Counted from the first letter of the stretch, positions 49,292 to 60,558 are shown. The stretch: DNA of 64,000 bases from Neptunomonas qingdaonensis (GCF_900113275.1 NZ_FOOU01000012.1:62001-126000); one strand, 5' to 3'. Numbers and translations are program-made. The notes: generated from the letters alone by a model not told the origin.

Positions 49292-50166
49292 GCAGTAAAT
49301 CGCTAGTTTCAGTCATCCTGGCGGGTGTAGTTATACTCATTGCATCCAAATCTGTTTATATCGTCAAAGAAACAGAGCGTGCAGTAAAATTGCAGTTTGG
49401 TGAAATTGTTGAGCCGGATATTAAACCAGGTTTAAGCTTTAAAATCCCGTTTGTGAATACCATCCGTAAGTTTGATGGACGTGTTCTGACGCTGGATAGC
49501 CGTCCTCAGGCGTTTTTGACTATTGAGAAAAAGCGTTTGATCGTTGATGCCTTTTTGAAATGGAAAATTAACAGCGTAGAAACTTATTATACGGCAACCT
49601 CGGGTGATGAGTTCCGGGCTGCAGATCTGCTTTCTGCTCGTGTTGAAAACGAACTGCGTAATCAGTTCGGTGCGCGCACCTTGAATGAGGTTGTTTCCGG
49701 TGAGCGCGATGACGTGATGACGGAAGTTATCCGACGTCTGAACGAAGTGGCTTCAAAAGAACTGGGTATCAGTATCATTGATGTGCGGGTTAAACGAGTA
49801 GAGCTACCACCTGAAGTATCTAACTCAGTATATGAAAGGATGCGGACTGAGCGTGAGCGTGAAGCTCGTGAATTACGTTCGCGTGGTTTTGAGTTGGCTG
49901 AGGGTATCCGTGCCGACGCTGATCGTCAGAAAACGGTATTGGTTGCTGAAGCCTATCGTGAATCTGAGGGCTTGCGCGGTGAGGGGGATGCGAAAGCAGC
50001 TTCAATCTATGCCGATGCGTATACTAAGGACTCTGAGTTTTATTCCTTTACGCGTAGTCTGAAAGCGTATGATGAAGCCTTTTCTGGTAATGGCGATATT
50101 ATGATGCTGAAGCCTGATAGTGAGTTCTTCAAGTACTTGAGAAGTTCTGTAGGTACTAAGCAATAG
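49288..50166 (+). CDS. hflC: HflC, FtsH protease modulator
   Basis: 292 residues: N-terminal membrane anchor (SLVSVILAGVVILIASKSVYIV) and an SPFH domain with a long coiled region near 185-240 (RMRTEREREARELRSRGFE). Partner of HflK. Overlaps hflK by 4 bp. Confidence 0.97.
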   Translation: MSSKSLVSVILAGVVILIASKSVYIVKETERAVKLQFGEIVEPDIKPGLSFKIPFVNTIRKFDGRVLTLDSRPQAFLTIEKKRLIVDAFLKWKINSVETYYTATSGDEFRAADLLSARVENELRNQFGARTLNEVVSGERDDVMTEVIRRLNEVASKELGISIIDVRVKRVELPPEVSNSVYERMRTEREREARELRSRGFELAEGIRADADRQKTVLVAEAYRESEGLRGEGDAKAASIYADAYTKDSEFYSFTRSLKAYDEAFSGNGDIMMLKPDSEFFKYLRSSVGTKQ

Positions 50167-50231
50167 TATAAAGTTGCAGGATTAGGCAGGAATCCACTGC
50201 ACTTTGTATGTGATTCCATGTTAAAATTCAT

Positions 50232-50257
50232 AAAACCGGGCTTAGTCCCGGTTTTTT
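50232..50257 (+). terminator. Terminator-like hairpin after hflC
   Basis: AAAACCGGG (50232-50240), loop CTTAGT, CCCGGTTTT (50247-50255), followed by T residues. It has full intrinsic-terminator form, so the DUF2065-hisZ-purA group probably depends on read-through or its own promoter. Confidence 0.88.
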
Positions 50258-50281
50258 TATGTTAAGTGTGGTTGGTGGTAG

Positions 50282-50479
50282 ATGTCATCAGAATTCTGGT
50301 ATGAAATAGCAATAGCTTTCTGTCTGGTGATGATTTTAGAGGGAGTGTTACCCTTCCTGTACCCCGGTCGTTGGAGAGAAATGGTTGAGCAGCTTTCCAA
50401 TATTAATGATCGCACATTACGAATTATCGGTTTGCTGAGCATGCTTGCGGGTGTGCTGGGCCTCTATTTGATTCACTAA
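50282..50479 (+). CDS. DUF2065 small membrane protein (YjeT family)
   Basis: 65 residues with two hydrophobic helices (FWYEIAIAFCLVMILEGVLPFLYP and IIGLLSMLAGVLGLYL). It matches the DUF2065/YjeT family found next to hflC and purA in gammaproteobacteria. Function unknown; its position suggests some link to the HflKC or purA neighbourhood. Confidence 0.85.
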   Translation: MSSEFWYEIAIAFCLVMILEGVLPFLYPGRWREMVEQLSNINDRTLRIIGLLSMLAGVLGLYLIH

Positions 50480-50500
50480 AAATAGCTACTGGAGTTATAC

Positions 50501-51685
50501 ATGGCATTGGCTGATCGTTGGCTGCTTCCTGACGGTGTTAAAGAGATGTTGCCATCTGGTGCGCGTCAGGTTGAGGCATTGCGCCGTAAGTTACTGGATC
50601 TCTATGATAGCTGGGGTTATGACCTGGTAATGCCGCCATTGATGGAGCATTTCGAATCGCTTCTGACGGGGGTGGGTAAGGATCTGGAGCTAAATACCTT
50701 TAAACTGGTTGATCAGTTAACCGGTCATACCTTGGGTATTCGGGCGGATATTACACCGCAGGTTGCCAGAATTGATGCGCATCGCATGCACGTTAAAGGC
50801 GCTAACAGACTTTGTTATTGCGGGTCGGTTTTACATACGCATTCGGCGAATATGCTGGCATCGCGTAACCCGTTGCAGGTTGGTGCTGAGTTATATGGGC
50901 ATGCGGGAATTGAGAGTGATATCGAAATTATTTCTCTGATGCTGGAGACTCTTTATGCATCAGGTTTGCAAGACGAATTAAGTTTGGATCTCGGGCATGT
51001 GGGTATCTTTCAGGGGCTTGTGCTTGAGGCGGGGCTGGACGCATCAGTGGTCGCTCAATATATGGAGCTGTTACAGCGAAAAGCGATGCCTGAATTAGCC
51101 GAGTTTCTGGATGCATTAGAGGTAGATGCGCAATTGCGCAGTCTGCTGGCGGTGCTTCCAACGCTGAATGGAGGCTTGGAAGTATTGGCTGAGGCGCGTG
51201 CGGTGTTTGCGGACGCGCATGTATCGATACTGGAGGCTGTTGCCTATCTGGAGCAATTGGCTACGATGATCCAACAGCGGTATCCAGCAGTAGATTTGTA
51301 CTTTGACTTGGGTGAGTTGCGTGGTTATAACTACCATACGGGGGTTGTTTTTTCAGCGCTAACCCCTGTGTTCGGTCAGGCGATCGCTAAAGGTGGTCGT
51401 TATGATGCGATTGGTAAAGATTTTGGTCGTGCACGCCCGGCAACGGGATTTAGTGCAGATTTGAAAACATTAGCAGATCTGTCTGTCGGTCAGAATGGGG
51501 ATATAGCAAAAGGTATTTTGGCACCAGAGGGTAGTGATGCTGCTCTGATGCAGAAAATTGCCGATTTACGTTCTCAGGGAATGAGGGTTATGCAGCAGTT
51601 GCCTGGTGATACGGTGACTGATGCGTCGAACTTTAGCCGAAAACTGGTTAAGCAGGGTGACGAGTGGGTCTTTGCGGCTCTGTAA
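50501..51685 (+). CDS. hisZ: ATP phosphoribosyltransferase regulatory subunit HisZ
   Basis: 394 residues, related to histidyl-tRNA synthetase (motif-like DLVMPPLMEHFESLLTG, RADITPQVARI) but without the tRNA-binding C-terminal domain. HisZ is needed by the short form of HisG in histidine synthesis, so the genome should carry hisGs elsewhere. GGAG precedes the ATG. The true hisS starts at 63921. Confidence 0.95.
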   Translation: MALADRWLLPDGVKEMLPSGARQVEALRRKLLDLYDSWGYDLVMPPLMEHFESLLTGVGKDLELNTFKLVDQLTGHTLGIRADITPQVARIDAHRMHVKGANRLCYCGSVLHTHSANMLASRNPLQVGAELYGHAGIESDIEIISLMLETLYASGLQDELSLDLGHVGIFQGLVLEAGLDASVVAQYMELLQRKAMPELAEFLDALEVDAQLRSLLAVLPTLNGGLEVLAEARAVFADAHVSILEAVAYLEQLATMIQQRYPAVDLYFDLGELRGYNYHTGVVFSALTPVFGQAIAKGGRYDAIGKDFGRARPATGFSADLKTLADLSVGQNGDIAKGILAPEGSDAALMQKIADLRSQGMRVMQQLPGDTVTDASNFSRKLVKQGDEWVFAAL

Positions 51686-53017
<1,332 letters not shown>

Positions 53018-53032
53018 TAGGTCCTCAAGCAA

Positions 53033-53060
53033 AAAAAAACCGGCTAATGCCGGTTTTTTT
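53033..53060. terminator. Terminator between purA and suhB
   Basis: AAAAAAACCGGC (53033-53044), loop TAAT, GCCGGTTTTTTT (53049-53060). A/T tracts on both sides let it serve convergent purA and suhB. Confidence 0.95.
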
Positions 53061-53075
53061 ATAAACAAATTATGA

Positions 53076-53879
53076 TTAGTCTTCGCTGCTTTGACGGATA
53101 GCTTTTAGTAAGGCTTTGAAGAGTTTAGGGTTGGCGGCGACGGTGTTGCCGTTTTTACGGAAATCGTTACTTCCTTTGAAATCGCCGAGTAATCCGCCTG
53201 CTTCTTGAATGATTAGAGCGCCGGCGTTGAGTATTTGCGGGTCAATCTTGATCTGTATGAACCCGTCAAGGCGTCCTGCAGCGGTATAGGCCATGTTTAA
53301 TGCTGCAGATCCACTATTGTGGAAAATAGCATTAGCACTCTGAAGTTGGCAGAGAATTTGTTTAAACGTTTCAAACTGGGCTTTTTCAGATGCGCTGTTT
53401 AAAAAGCTTGATCCTATGATGGTTTGCTCTAGTAAACGTTTGTTGCTGACGCGTAGGCGTTTACCATTAAGGTGAGCGCCGTTGCCGCGACTGGCCGTAA
53501 ACTCTTCGCCATTAATTGGGTTGAGAATAACGGCATGCTCTATTCTGCCTTTCATTTCGGCAGACATGCAAATGGCGAACACAGGGAGTCCGTTAGAAAA
53601 ATTAGAAACACTGTCAATCGGATTGATATGCCATGTAACATCCGTGTTCTCTTCCAGCGATTTATGTACGCCAGAAAATTCACCGATCAGCGTGTGAGCT
53701 GGGTAGGCTTTTTGGATGGAATAAGCAATCGTCTGTTCCGCTTTGGTTGCTGTTTCATTTAGGAAGTCGCTGATGCTGGATTGCTCTGATTTGATCAGGT
53801 CAATTCGTTCAGCAGAGCGTGCAATCTGTTCGCCAGCGATGCGCGCAGCACGAAGCGCTATATTTAACATGGGTTGCAT
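53076..53879 (-). CDS. suhB: SuhB-type inositol monophosphatase homologue, likely catalytically dead
   Basis: 267 residues; aligns along its length with SuhB (N-terminus QPMLNIALRAARIAG; GSAALNMAYTAAGRLDGF), and its position next to trmJ-iscR is that of suhB. The catalytic set is broken: E67 is kept (GEFSG), but the DPLDGTT motif reads N86-P-I-D89-S90-V91, and the metal ligand Asp of PWDFAAG is replaced (PQILNAG, Ile216). I checked these codons on the raw sequence. SuhB in E. coli has a second role in rRNA transcription antitermination that does not need enzyme activity; this copy may keep only that role (inference). Confidence 0.88.
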   Translation of the reverse strand: MQPMLNIALRAARIAGEQIARSAERIDLIKSEQSSISDFLNETATKAEQTIAYSIQKAYPAHTLIGEFSGVHKSLEENTDVTWHINPIDSVSNFSNGLPVFAICMSAEMKGRIEHAVILNPINGEEFTASRGNGAHLNGKRLRVSNKRLLEQTIIGSSFLNSASEKAQFETFKQILCQLQSANAIFHNSGSAALNMAYTAAGRLDGFIQIKIDPQILNAGALIIQEAGGLLGDFKGSNDFRKNGNTVAANPKLFKALLKAIRQSSED

Positions 53880-53995
53880 TAGTATTTGGGCTCAGTTTGG
53901 ATAGCAAAGCATAATTATACAAAAGCTGGCCCTCTGACAGAACACCTTAGTGTCATTCTGTTAAACTATTGGTCGATTTATATGTGAAGTTGGTT

Positions 53996-54742
53996 ATGAA
54001 ATTAGAAAATATTCGTATTGTTCTCGTAAATACGTCGCATCCCGGCAATATTGGTGGTGTGGCGCGCGCCATGAAAAATATGGGGCTTAGTGATCTTTCT
54101 CTTGTCGCACCGAAAATTTTCCCTTCTGGTGACGCCGATGCGCGTGCTGCAGGTGCTGCAGATATTTTGCGTTCGGCTTCCGTCGTGGCGTCGCTGCAAG
54201 AGGCGATTGCTGATGCGCATTTGATTGTGGGGGCGAGCGCGAGGGGGCGGAATATTCCCTGGCCGGTTATGGATCCGCATGAGCTCGCAGGCGTTGCTTC
54301 TTCTTTGCGGGATACTCAAAAAATGGCTATCGTATTTGGCCGTGAAGATCGGGGTTTGACTAATGATGAGTTACAACTGTGTCATCATCATGTGCATATT
54401 CCATCGGTTGAAGGTTTTAGTTCGCTTAACCTTGCTGCTGCGGTGCAGGTTATTGCCTATGAGTTGCGCATGGCTCAACTGAAAGAGGTTGACGCGCGCA
54501 CTCAGGCTCCTCAATGGGGGACAGATTGGGATGTGGAGCTTTCTCAGCATAAAGAGTTGGAGTTACTGTTTGAGCACCTTGAGAAAGTATTGGTGGAAGT
54601 CGATTTTCTTGATCCGCAAAGTCCGCGTCATCTGATGCCACGGCTTAGACGCTTATTCCAGCGTGCTGTTCCAGATAAGGTGGAAGTAAATATTTTGCGC
54701 GGTATGTTGAGTCATATTCAGAAAAAAAATGATCTGAAATAG
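53996..54742 (+). CDS. trmJ: tRNA (cytidine/uridine-2'-O-)-methyltransferase TrmJ
   Basis: 248 residues of the SPOUT class. The knot region has VNTSHPGNIGGVARAMKNMG, the VFGREDRGLTNDEL loop and PSVEGFSSLNLAAAVQV. It methylates position 32 of certain tRNAs. The frame opens at 53969, but ATG 53996 (MKLENIRIVLVNTSHPGN) matches the family. Divergent from suhB, upstream of iscR. Confidence 0.95.
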   Translation: MKLENIRIVLVNTSHPGNIGGVARAMKNMGLSDLSLVAPKIFPSGDADARAAGAADILRSASVVASLQEAIADAHLIVGASARGRNIPWPVMDPHELAGVASSLRDTQKMAIVFGREDRGLTNDELQLCHHHVHIPSVEGFSSLNLAAAVQVIAYELRMAQLKEVDARTQAPQWGTDWDVELSQHKELELLFEHLEKVLVEVDFLDPQSPRHLMPRLRRLFQRAVPDKVEVNILRGMLSHIQKKNDLK

Positions 54743-54843
54743 GGTGCGTGAAGGTTACGTTTTTATCATTACGGACATTGTGTCGTAAAAGTGATAAATT
54801 GTAGCGCCTGAAAAAATAATGTCCTACTTAAATGCTCGGATAA

Positions 54844-54876
54844 ATACTTGACTAAAATTGTCGGTTAATAGATAAT
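54844..54876 (+). promoter_or_regulatory. isc operon promoter with type 1 IscR site
   Basis: A sigma70 promoter TTGACT (54848-54853), 17-bp spacer, GATAAT (54871-54876). The 24 bp at 54844-54867 match the known E. coli type 1 IscR site (ATASYYGACTRWWWYAGTCRRSTA) at all but two positions and cover the -35 box. This is the expected site for repression by [2Fe-2S]-IscR. Confidence 0.88.
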
Positions 54877-54910
54877 TTCACTTAAGATTCAGAACGAATG
54901 GCGGGTGTCT

Positions 54911-55408
54911 ATGCGACTGACAACGAAAGGACGATATGCGGTTACAGCGATGCTGGATTTGGCTCTGCATGAAGGGCAGGGTCCTATCAGTTTGGCGGAT
55001 ATCTCTGAACGGCAAGGTATTTCCCTGTCATATCTTGAGCAGCTTTTTGCGAAATTACGTAGAAATGAATTGGTCAAAAGTGTCCGGGGCCCTGGTGGGG
55101 GTTATCAGCTTAATCATGAGAAGCAGGCTATAAGTGTTGCGCAAGTGGTTGATGCTGTTAACGAATCCGTGGAAGCGACTGGCTGTGCTCGTCAAGGCGA
55201 TTGTCAGAGCGGAGAGACGTGTCTGACACATCACTTGTGGTGTGATTTAAGTAACCAGATTCACTCTTTTCTAAATGGTATTTCACTAGCGGATTTAGTG
55301 GTAAGAAAAGATGTAAAAGATGTGGCTGACAGGCAAGACCGTCGCCACAGTAGTCAGGTATTCCTGACTGCAACAGACTCTTTGCGGGCTGATAAGGCCG
55401 CTGTATAA
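54911..55408 (+). CDS. iscR: Iron-sulfur cluster regulator IscR
   Basis: 165 residues, Rrf2 family. Winged helix at 1-75 ([20 protein letters not shown]) and the cluster ligands C92, C98, C104 and H107 at the same positions as in E. coli. It represses the isc operon when it holds a [2Fe-2S] cluster. The ATG at 54911 is the family start; an in-frame GTG at 54905 is less likely. First gene of the isc operon. Confidence 0.98.
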   Translation: MRLTTKGRYAVTAMLDLALHEGQGPISLADISERQGISLSYLEQLFAKLRRNELVKSVRGPGGGYQLNHEKQAISVAQVVDAVNESVEATGCARQGDCQSGETCLTHHLWCDLSNQIHSFLNGISLADLVVRKDVKDVADRQDRRHSSQVFLTATDSLRADKAAV

Positions 55409-55428
55409 ATATGTGCTGGAGCTAAAGA

Positions 55429-56643
55429 ATGAAGTTACCCATCTATTTTGATTATTCGGCAACAACCCCTGTTGACCCTCGTGTAGCGGAAAAAATGGTT
55501 GCTTGTCTTACGTTGGACGGTAATTTTGGGAATCCTGCGTCCCGTTCACATCTGTTTGGATGGAAAGCTGAAGACGCAGTCGAGACGGCGCGTAAGCAGG
55601 TTGCTGATCTTTTGAGTGCGGATCCACGTGAAATTGTCTGGACATCAGGAGCGACTGAGTCTGACAACCTGGCTATTAAAGGTGTTGCCCGTTTCTATCA
55701 TAAGAAAGGTAAGCACATCGTTACGTCAAGAATTGAACATAAAGCTGTTTTGGATACTTGTCGTCAGTTAGAGCGTGAAGGCTTTGAAGTGACCTACCTG
55801 GATCCTGATTCAGAGGGTTTGATTCATCCGGAAGTGGTTGCTGATGCAATTCGCGAAGATACAATTCTGGTCTCATTGATGCATGTGAATAATGAGATCG
55901 GGACGATTACAGATATTGCAGCGATTGGCGAAATCACCCGTGCTAAAGGTGTTATTTTTCATGTTGATGCCGCTCAAAGCGCCGGTAAAGTTGAAATTGA
56001 TCTGACAAAACTGAAAGTTGATCTGATGTCTTTCAGTGCGCATAAGATTTATGGGCCTAAAGGTATTGGTGCACTTTATGTGCGCCGTAAGCCGCGTATT
56101 CGTCTGGAAGCCATTATGCATGGCGGTGGTCATGAGCGCGGTATGCGTTCTGGTACGTTGCCGACCCATCAGATTGTGGGGATGGGAGAGGCATTCCGTC
56201 TGGCTAAAGAGGAATTGGCTGCTGATAATGCACACATGTTGTCACTGCGTAACCGTCTGTGGGAAGGCCTGAAAGATATGGAAGAAGTCCATATTAATGG
56301 TTCCTTTGTGCAGCGTGTTCCTGCCAACCTGAATATCAGTTTTGCTTTTGTTGAAGGCGAGTCCTTGTTGATGTCATTGAAAGATCTGGCAGTATCTTCA
56401 GGCTCTGCCTGTACATCAGCCAGTCTTGAGCCGTCGTATGTTTTGCGGGCGCTGGGGTTGAGTGATGAATTAGCACACAGCTCTATCCGTTTCTCGTTTG
56501 GTCGTTTTACGACAGAAGATGAGATTGATCATGCGATTGGGCAGTTGAAGACCGCAGTGAGTAAGCTTCGTGAGTTATCACCATTGTGGGATATGTATAA
56601 AGACGGTGTGGATTTGAGCAAAGTTGAGTGGGTTCACCACTAA
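55429..56643 (+). CDS. iscS: Cysteine desulfurase IscS
   Basis: 404 residues. PLP lysine K206 ([12 protein letters not shown]), the catalytic loop [20 protein letters not shown] with the persulfide Cys, and the VDAAQ segment are intact. It supplies sulfur to IscU and tRNA thiolation. 20 bp after iscR. Confidence 0.99.
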   Translation: MKLPIYFDYSATTPVDPRVAEKMVACLTLDGNFGNPASRSHLFGWKAEDAVETARKQVADLLSADPREIVWTSGATESDNLAIKGVARFYHKKGKHIVTSRIEHKAVLDTCRQLEREGFEVTYLDPDSEGLIHPEVVADAIREDTILVSLMHVNNEIGTITDIAAIGEITRAKGVIFHVDAAQSAGKVEIDLTKLKVDLMSFSAHKIYGPKGIGALYVRRKPRIRLEAIMHGGGHERGMRSGTLPTHQIVGMGEAFRLAKEELAADNAHMLSLRNRLWEGLKDMEEVHINGSFVQRVPANLNISFAFVEGESLLMSLKDLAVSSGSACTSASLEPSYVLRALGLSDELAHSSIRFSFGRFTTEDEIDHAIGQLKTAVSKLRELSPLWDMYKDGVDLSKVEWVHH

Positions 56644-56671
56644 ATATTGCTTAGACTAATTGGAGGTTGAT

Positions 56672-57052
56672 ATGGCTTATAGTGAAGAAGTACTCGAGCA
56701 TTACGAGAATCCGCGTAACGTCGGTAAAATGGATGATAATGATAGTCACGTAGGTACAGGTATGGTGGGAGCGCCGGCCTGTGGTGATGTGATGCGTTTG
56801 CAGATTAAAGTCAGCGATGATGGCATTATTGAAGATGCTAAATTTAAGACATATGGCTGCGGTTCAGCGATTGCATCTAGCTCGCTGGTGACTGAGTGGG
56901 TTAAGGGAATGACGCTAGAGCAGGCGTCTGAACTTAAAAACACACAGATCGCTGATCAGTTGGCGTTACCTCCTGTAAAAATTCATTGTTCGGTTCTGGC
57001 TGAGGATGCCATCAAGGCAGCAGTTGAGGATTACAAGAAAAAGCAGTCTTAA
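56672..57052 (+). CDS. iscU: Iron-sulfur scaffold IscU
   Basis: 126 residues. Ligands C37 (GAPACGDV, with D39), C63 (YGCGSAIASS) and C106 (HCSVLAED) are present, and the LPPVK motif recognised by HscA is seen as ALPPVKIHC. ATG 56672 follows TGGAGG; an in-frame TTG at 56660 is not supported. Confidence 0.98.
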   Translation: MAYSEEVLEHYENPRNVGKMDDNDSHVGTGMVGAPACGDVMRLQIKVSDDGIIEDAKFKTYGCGSAIASSSLVTEWVKGMTLEQASELKNTQIADQLALPPVKIHCSVLAEDAIKAAVEDYKKKQS

Positions 57053-57117
57053 TAAAATAACATTAAGCCTGCGTTGAATTACCTGGCCATGCCATGCATG
57101 GTCAGTAGGAAGGTATT

Positions 57118-57444
57118 ATGGCAATTACAATGACACCAGCGGCAATTAAACATGTGGCCGGTTATATCCAGAAGCGTGGTGGTGGCTTCGGCATTCGTGT
57201 CGGCGTAAGAACATCCGGTTGTTCTGGCATGGCGTATGTGCTTGAGTTCGTTGACCAGCAGGAATCGGAAGATCAGGTTTTTGAAATGGATGGCGGCATC
57301 AATGTTGTTATCGATCCGAAAAGTCTGGCTTATCTGGACGGTACAGAATTGGATTTTGTTAAGGAAGGATTAAACGAAGGTTTTGCGTTTAATAACCCTA
57401 ATGTGCGTAGTGAATGTGGCTGCGGTGAAAGCTTTAACGTTTAG
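57118..57444 (+). CDS. iscA: Iron-sulfur carrier IscA
   Basis: 108 residues of the A-type carriers with the three Cys: TSGCSGMAY and the C-terminal SECGCGES. It carries iron or Fe-S clusters to target proteins. AGGAAGG precedes the ATG. Confidence 0.97.
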   Translation: MAITMTPAAIKHVAGYIQKRGGGFGIRVGVRTSGCSGMAYVLEFVDQQESEDQVFEMDGGINVVIDPKSLAYLDGTELDFVKEGLNEGFAFNNPNVRSECGCGESFNV

Positions 57445-57463
57445 TCGTCTCTGATGTAGAAGT

Positions 57464-57997
57464 ATGGATATTCAACAGAATTATTTTTCCTTTCTGGGCT
57501 TGCCGGAAAGTTATAATATTGATCTTCAAGCGCTTTCTGCACGCTATCGTGAATTGCAAAAAACACTGCACCCTGATCGTTTTGCTCATCTTTCTGAGCG
57601 AGAGAAAAGGATGTCGGTTCAATACACGGCGTACCTGAACGAAGCAGTCACTACTCTCAAGTCTCCTTTGGGGCGAGCGCAATATCTACTTCATTTGAAT
57701 GGTATTGATACGATAAGCGATGCCTCCGTAAAATTGGAGCCGGCTTTTCTTTTTGAGCAGATGGAGCTCAGGGACGACCTTGAAGATATTAAGGCGCAGG
57801 TTTCGCCGGAAAAGGCTTTGGGCCTGTTTATGGATAAAGTGACCGGGCAACTGCTTGAGTATCAGCAAGCGTTTTCTGACTGCTTTGATGTCAGAGATGC
57901 TGCCTCGCTCAAAACGGCGACCGCTATCGTTCGAAAGATGCAGTTTATGGTAAAGCTTCAAAAAGAGATTGAGCTGGTTGAAAATGAGCTTGATTAA
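57464..57997 (+). CDS. hscB: Co-chaperone HscB
   Basis: 177 residues. J domain with HPD at 36-38 (KTLHPDRF) and a C-terminal three-helix bundle that binds IscU. It brings IscU to HscA. 19 bp after iscA. Confidence 0.96.
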   Translation: MDIQQNYFSFLGLPESYNIDLQALSARYRELQKTLHPDRFAHLSEREKRMSVQYTAYLNEAVTTLKSPLGRAQYLLHLNGIDTISDASVKLEPAFLFEQMELRDDLEDIKAQVSPEKALGLFMDKVTGQLLEYQQAFSDCFDVRDAASLKTATAIVRKMQFMVKLQKEIELVENELD

Positions 57998-58014
57998 CAG
58001 GTGAATATATAATT

Positions 58015-59895
58015 ATGGCATTACTACAAATAGCCGAGCCTGGTCAGAGTTCTCTGCCGCATCAGCACCGTCTTGCTGTGGGCATAGATCTCGGAACGAC
58101 TAATTCGTTGGTCGCTACTGTGCGCAGTGGCGAGGCAGTAACACTTCCGGATCATGAGGGGCGTCATCTGCTGCCCTCTGTGGTTCGCTATGTAAGCGAA
58201 GATGAGGTGGTTGTCGGTGCTGCAGCGCGTGAATACGCTTCTAGCGATGCATATAACACCATTGTTTCTGTTAAGCGCTTGATGGGGCGTGGAATTAAAG
58301 ATGTGGCTGCTTTTGGAGAAGTTCTTCCGTATGAGTTTGAGGAAGATCAGGGTGGCATGCCTTTCATAAAAACAATAGCGGGTGCGAAAAGCCCTGTTGA
58401 AGTTTCCGCTGATATCTTGAAAGTCCTTGTGCAGCGCGCAGAAGAATCGCTGAAGGGCGACCTTGTGGGTGCGGTTATTACTGTGCCTGCTTATTTTGAT
58501 GATGCCCAGCGCCAAGCGACAAAAGATGCAGCAACCCTGGCTAATATTAATGTATTACGTTTATTGAGTGAGCCTACGGCGGCAGCGGTAGCCTACGGAC
58601 TTGATCAGAAAGATGAAGGCGTCATTCTGGTGTACGACCTTGGTGGTGGTACCTTTGATGTTTCGGTATTGCGTTTAACTAAAGGTGTTTTTGAAGTATT
58701 AGCTACCGGAGGTGATAGCGCTCTGGGTGGTGATGATTTCGACAGAGCTTTAGCTGAATGGTTGGCCGCGCAAACGGGTGCGGCCACTGCAATGACGGCG
58801 GCTCTTTCTCGTCAGTTAATGGAGCAGGCACGTGAGGCTAAAGAGCAGCTAACGGCTGAAGATAACGCCTGTATTAATCTGCAGATTGACGGTAAAGAAG
58901 TGTCTGTAGACGTATCAAAAACACAGTTTGATGAGCTGATCTCCGTGCTTGTTGATAAAACGGTGCGTGCTTGTAAGCGGGTTATCAGAGATGCGGGCTT
59001 ATCGCTGGATGATGTTCAGGATATCGTCATGGTGGGTGGTTCGACTCGGGTGCCATTGGTGCGTGAGCGCGTTGCAGCATTGTTCGGTCGTCCATTGCAT
59101 GTGGATATTGATCCCGACCGTGTTGTTGCCATTGGCGCAGCAATCCAGGCGGATGTGTTGGCCGGTAACAAACCAGACTCCGAAATGTTGTTGTTGGACG
59201 TGATCCCACTCTCGTTGGGGTTAGAGACGATGGGGGGGTTGGTAGAGAAGGTTATTCATAGAAATACTTCGATTCCCGTTGCCCGAGCGCAAGAGTTTAC
59301 AACTTTTCAGGATGGGCAGACGGCTATGGCTGTTCATATTCTGCAGGGAGAGCGCGAGTTGGTTGAGGATTGCCGTTCGTTGGCTCGTTTTGTGCTGCAG
59401 GGCATTCCGCCAATGGTAGCGGGTGCGGCTAAGATTAGAGTGACGTTTCAGGTAGATGCTGACGGGTTGTTAAACGTTGAAGCTAAAGAGCTTTCTACGG
59501 GCATCGAAAGCAGTATTCAGGTTAAGCCTTCATATGGTCTGAGTGATGGTCAGATCGCTGATATGCTGAAGGCTTCCTACTCTTCAGCAGAAGAGGATAA
59601 AGAGAAGCGCTTCTTGCGAGAGCAAAAAGTTGATGCGGATCGTCTGATATCGGCTTTGGAGCAGGCAATTGTAATAGATGGTCAGGCGCTGTTAACCGCT
59701 GATGAGCGTAAAGAGCTGGAATCTGAGATCGACTTATTAAAAGAGGTCAAAGCGGGTTCCGAGGCACGCGAAATTGAGTTGGGTGTGGAACGTTTAGCTA
59801 AAGTTAGTGATGAATTTGCATCGCGTCGTATGGATTTGAACATTCAGCGGGCACTGCAGGGGCATAGTATTCAGGAAATTGAGGAGATTACATAA
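58015..59895 (+). CDS. hscA: Fe-S chaperone HscA (Hsp70 class)
   Basis: 626 residues. The ATPase domain shows [14 protein letters not shown] and [12 protein letters not shown], followed by a substrate-binding domain. It uses ATP to release the cluster from IscU. It is followed directly (no gap) by fdx. Confidence 0.98.
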   Translation: MALLQIAEPGQSSLPHQHRLAVGIDLGTTNSLVATVRSGEAVTLPDHEGRHLLPSVVRYVSEDEVVVGAAAREYASSDAYNTIVSVKRLMGRGIKDVAAFGEVLPYEFEEDQGGMPFIKTIAGAKSPVEVSADILKVLVQRAEESLKGDLVGAVITVPAYFDDAQRQATKDAATLANINVLRLLSEPTAAAVAYGLDQKDEGVILVYDLGGGTFDVSVLRLTKGVFEVLATGGDSALGGDDFDRALAEWLAAQTGAATAMTAALSRQLMEQAREAKEQLTAEDNACINLQIDGKEVSVDVSKTQFDELISVLVDKTVRACKRVIRDAGLSLDDVQDIVMVGGSTRVPLVRERVAALFGRPLHVDIDPDRVVAIGAAIQADVLAGNKPDSEMLLLDVIPLSLGLETMGGLVEKVIHRNTSIPVARAQEFTTFQDGQTAMAVHILQGERELVEDCRSLARFVLQGIPPMVAGAAKIRVTFQVDADGLLNVEAKELSTGIESSIQVKPSYGLSDGQIADMLKASYSSAEEDKEKRFLREQKVDADRLISALEQAIVIDGQALLTADERKELESEIDLLKEVKAGSEAREIELGVERLAKVSDEFASRRMDLNIQRALQGHSIQEIEEIT

Positions 59896-60234
59896 GTGCC
59901 GCAGATTATTTTTCTACCCCATGATGACTTATGTCCTGATGGTAAGGTAATAGATGTTGAGTCAGGCGTGACTATTTGCGATGCAGCCTTGGCCAACGGT
60001 ATCGAGATTGAGCATGCGTGTGAAAAATCCTGTGCTTGCACAACATGCCATGTGCTAGTTCGTGAAGGTTTTGAATCGCTTGACGAGTCGGATGAGCTTG
60101 AAGACGACATGCTGGATAAGGCATGGGGATTAGAGCCGGAATCTCGCTTAAGTTGTCAGGCGTGTGTTGGTAATGAAGATTTGGTGGTCGAGCTGCCTCG
60201 CTATACTATAAATCAGGTGTCTGAGCGCCATTAA
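59896..60234 (+). CDS. fdx: [2Fe-2S] ferredoxin of the isc operon
   Basis: 112 residues; cluster ligands C42, C48, C51 and C87 (ACEKSCACTTC ... LSCQAC), the adrenodoxin type. It donates electrons for cluster assembly. Starts with GTG immediately after the hscA TAA; a GAGGAG site lies in the end of hscA. Confidence 0.97.
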   Translation: MPQIIFLPHDDLCPDGKVIDVESGVTICDAALANGIEIEHACEKSCACTTCHVLVREGFESLDESDELEDDMLDKAWGLEPESRLSCQACVGNEDLVVELPRYTINQVSERH

Positions 60235-60245
60235 GGAGAGATCGT

Positions 60246-60449
60246 ATGAATCTTAAGTGGGTTGACGTGCTTGATATTGCGATTGAATTGACTGAGAAGT
60301 ATCCGGAAGTTGATCCTCTTAAAATTAGCTTCCCGGACTTGTACCAGAAAGTGATGGATCTTGAGGGCTTTGATGATGATCCCGATCGCTGTGGTGAGAA
60401 GATACTGGAAGCAATCCAGATGGCTTGGATAGAAGAGCAAGATGAATAA
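60246..60449 (+). CDS. iscX: IscX, Fe-S assembly modulator
   Basis: 67 acidic residues (MNLKWVDVLDIAIELTEKYPEVDP), the family length. It binds IscS and iron and adjusts the rate of cluster assembly. Last gene of the isc operon; terminator follows. Confidence 0.95.
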   Translation: MNLKWVDVLDIAIELTEKYPEVDPLKISFPDLYQKVMDLEGFDDDPDRCGEKILEAIQMAWIEEQDE

Positions 60450-60453
60450 AAAT

Positions 60454-60480
60454 ACAGCCCGGTTTACCGGGCTGTTTCTT
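60454..60480 (+). terminator. Terminator of the isc operon
   Basis: ACAGCCCGG (60454-60462) pairs with CCGGGCTGT (60467-60475), loop TTTA, followed by TTCTTTT. Confidence 0.9.
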
Positions 60481-60490
60481 TTACACTATG

Positions 60491-60520
60491 TTGTGGCTTG
60501 TTGTTCCCTTCGCGTATAAT
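60491..60520 (+). promoter_or_regulatory. Candidate sigma70 promoter of ndk
   Basis: TATAAT at 60515-60520 is a perfect -10 box; TTGTGG at 60491-60496 is a fair -35 with an 18-bp spacer. It lies between the isc terminator and ndk, 38 bp before its ATG. Confidence 0.7.
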
Positions 60521-60558
60521 GGCGTGTTTTTCAGAAATATCCTTAGGGGAAAGTACAA

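Noticed and set aside
54763-54797. Imperfect hairpin between trmJ and iscR
   Set aside because: TTATCATTACG and CGTAAAAGTGATAA pair only with a three-base bulge and there is no U tract; too weak to call a terminator or riboswitch.
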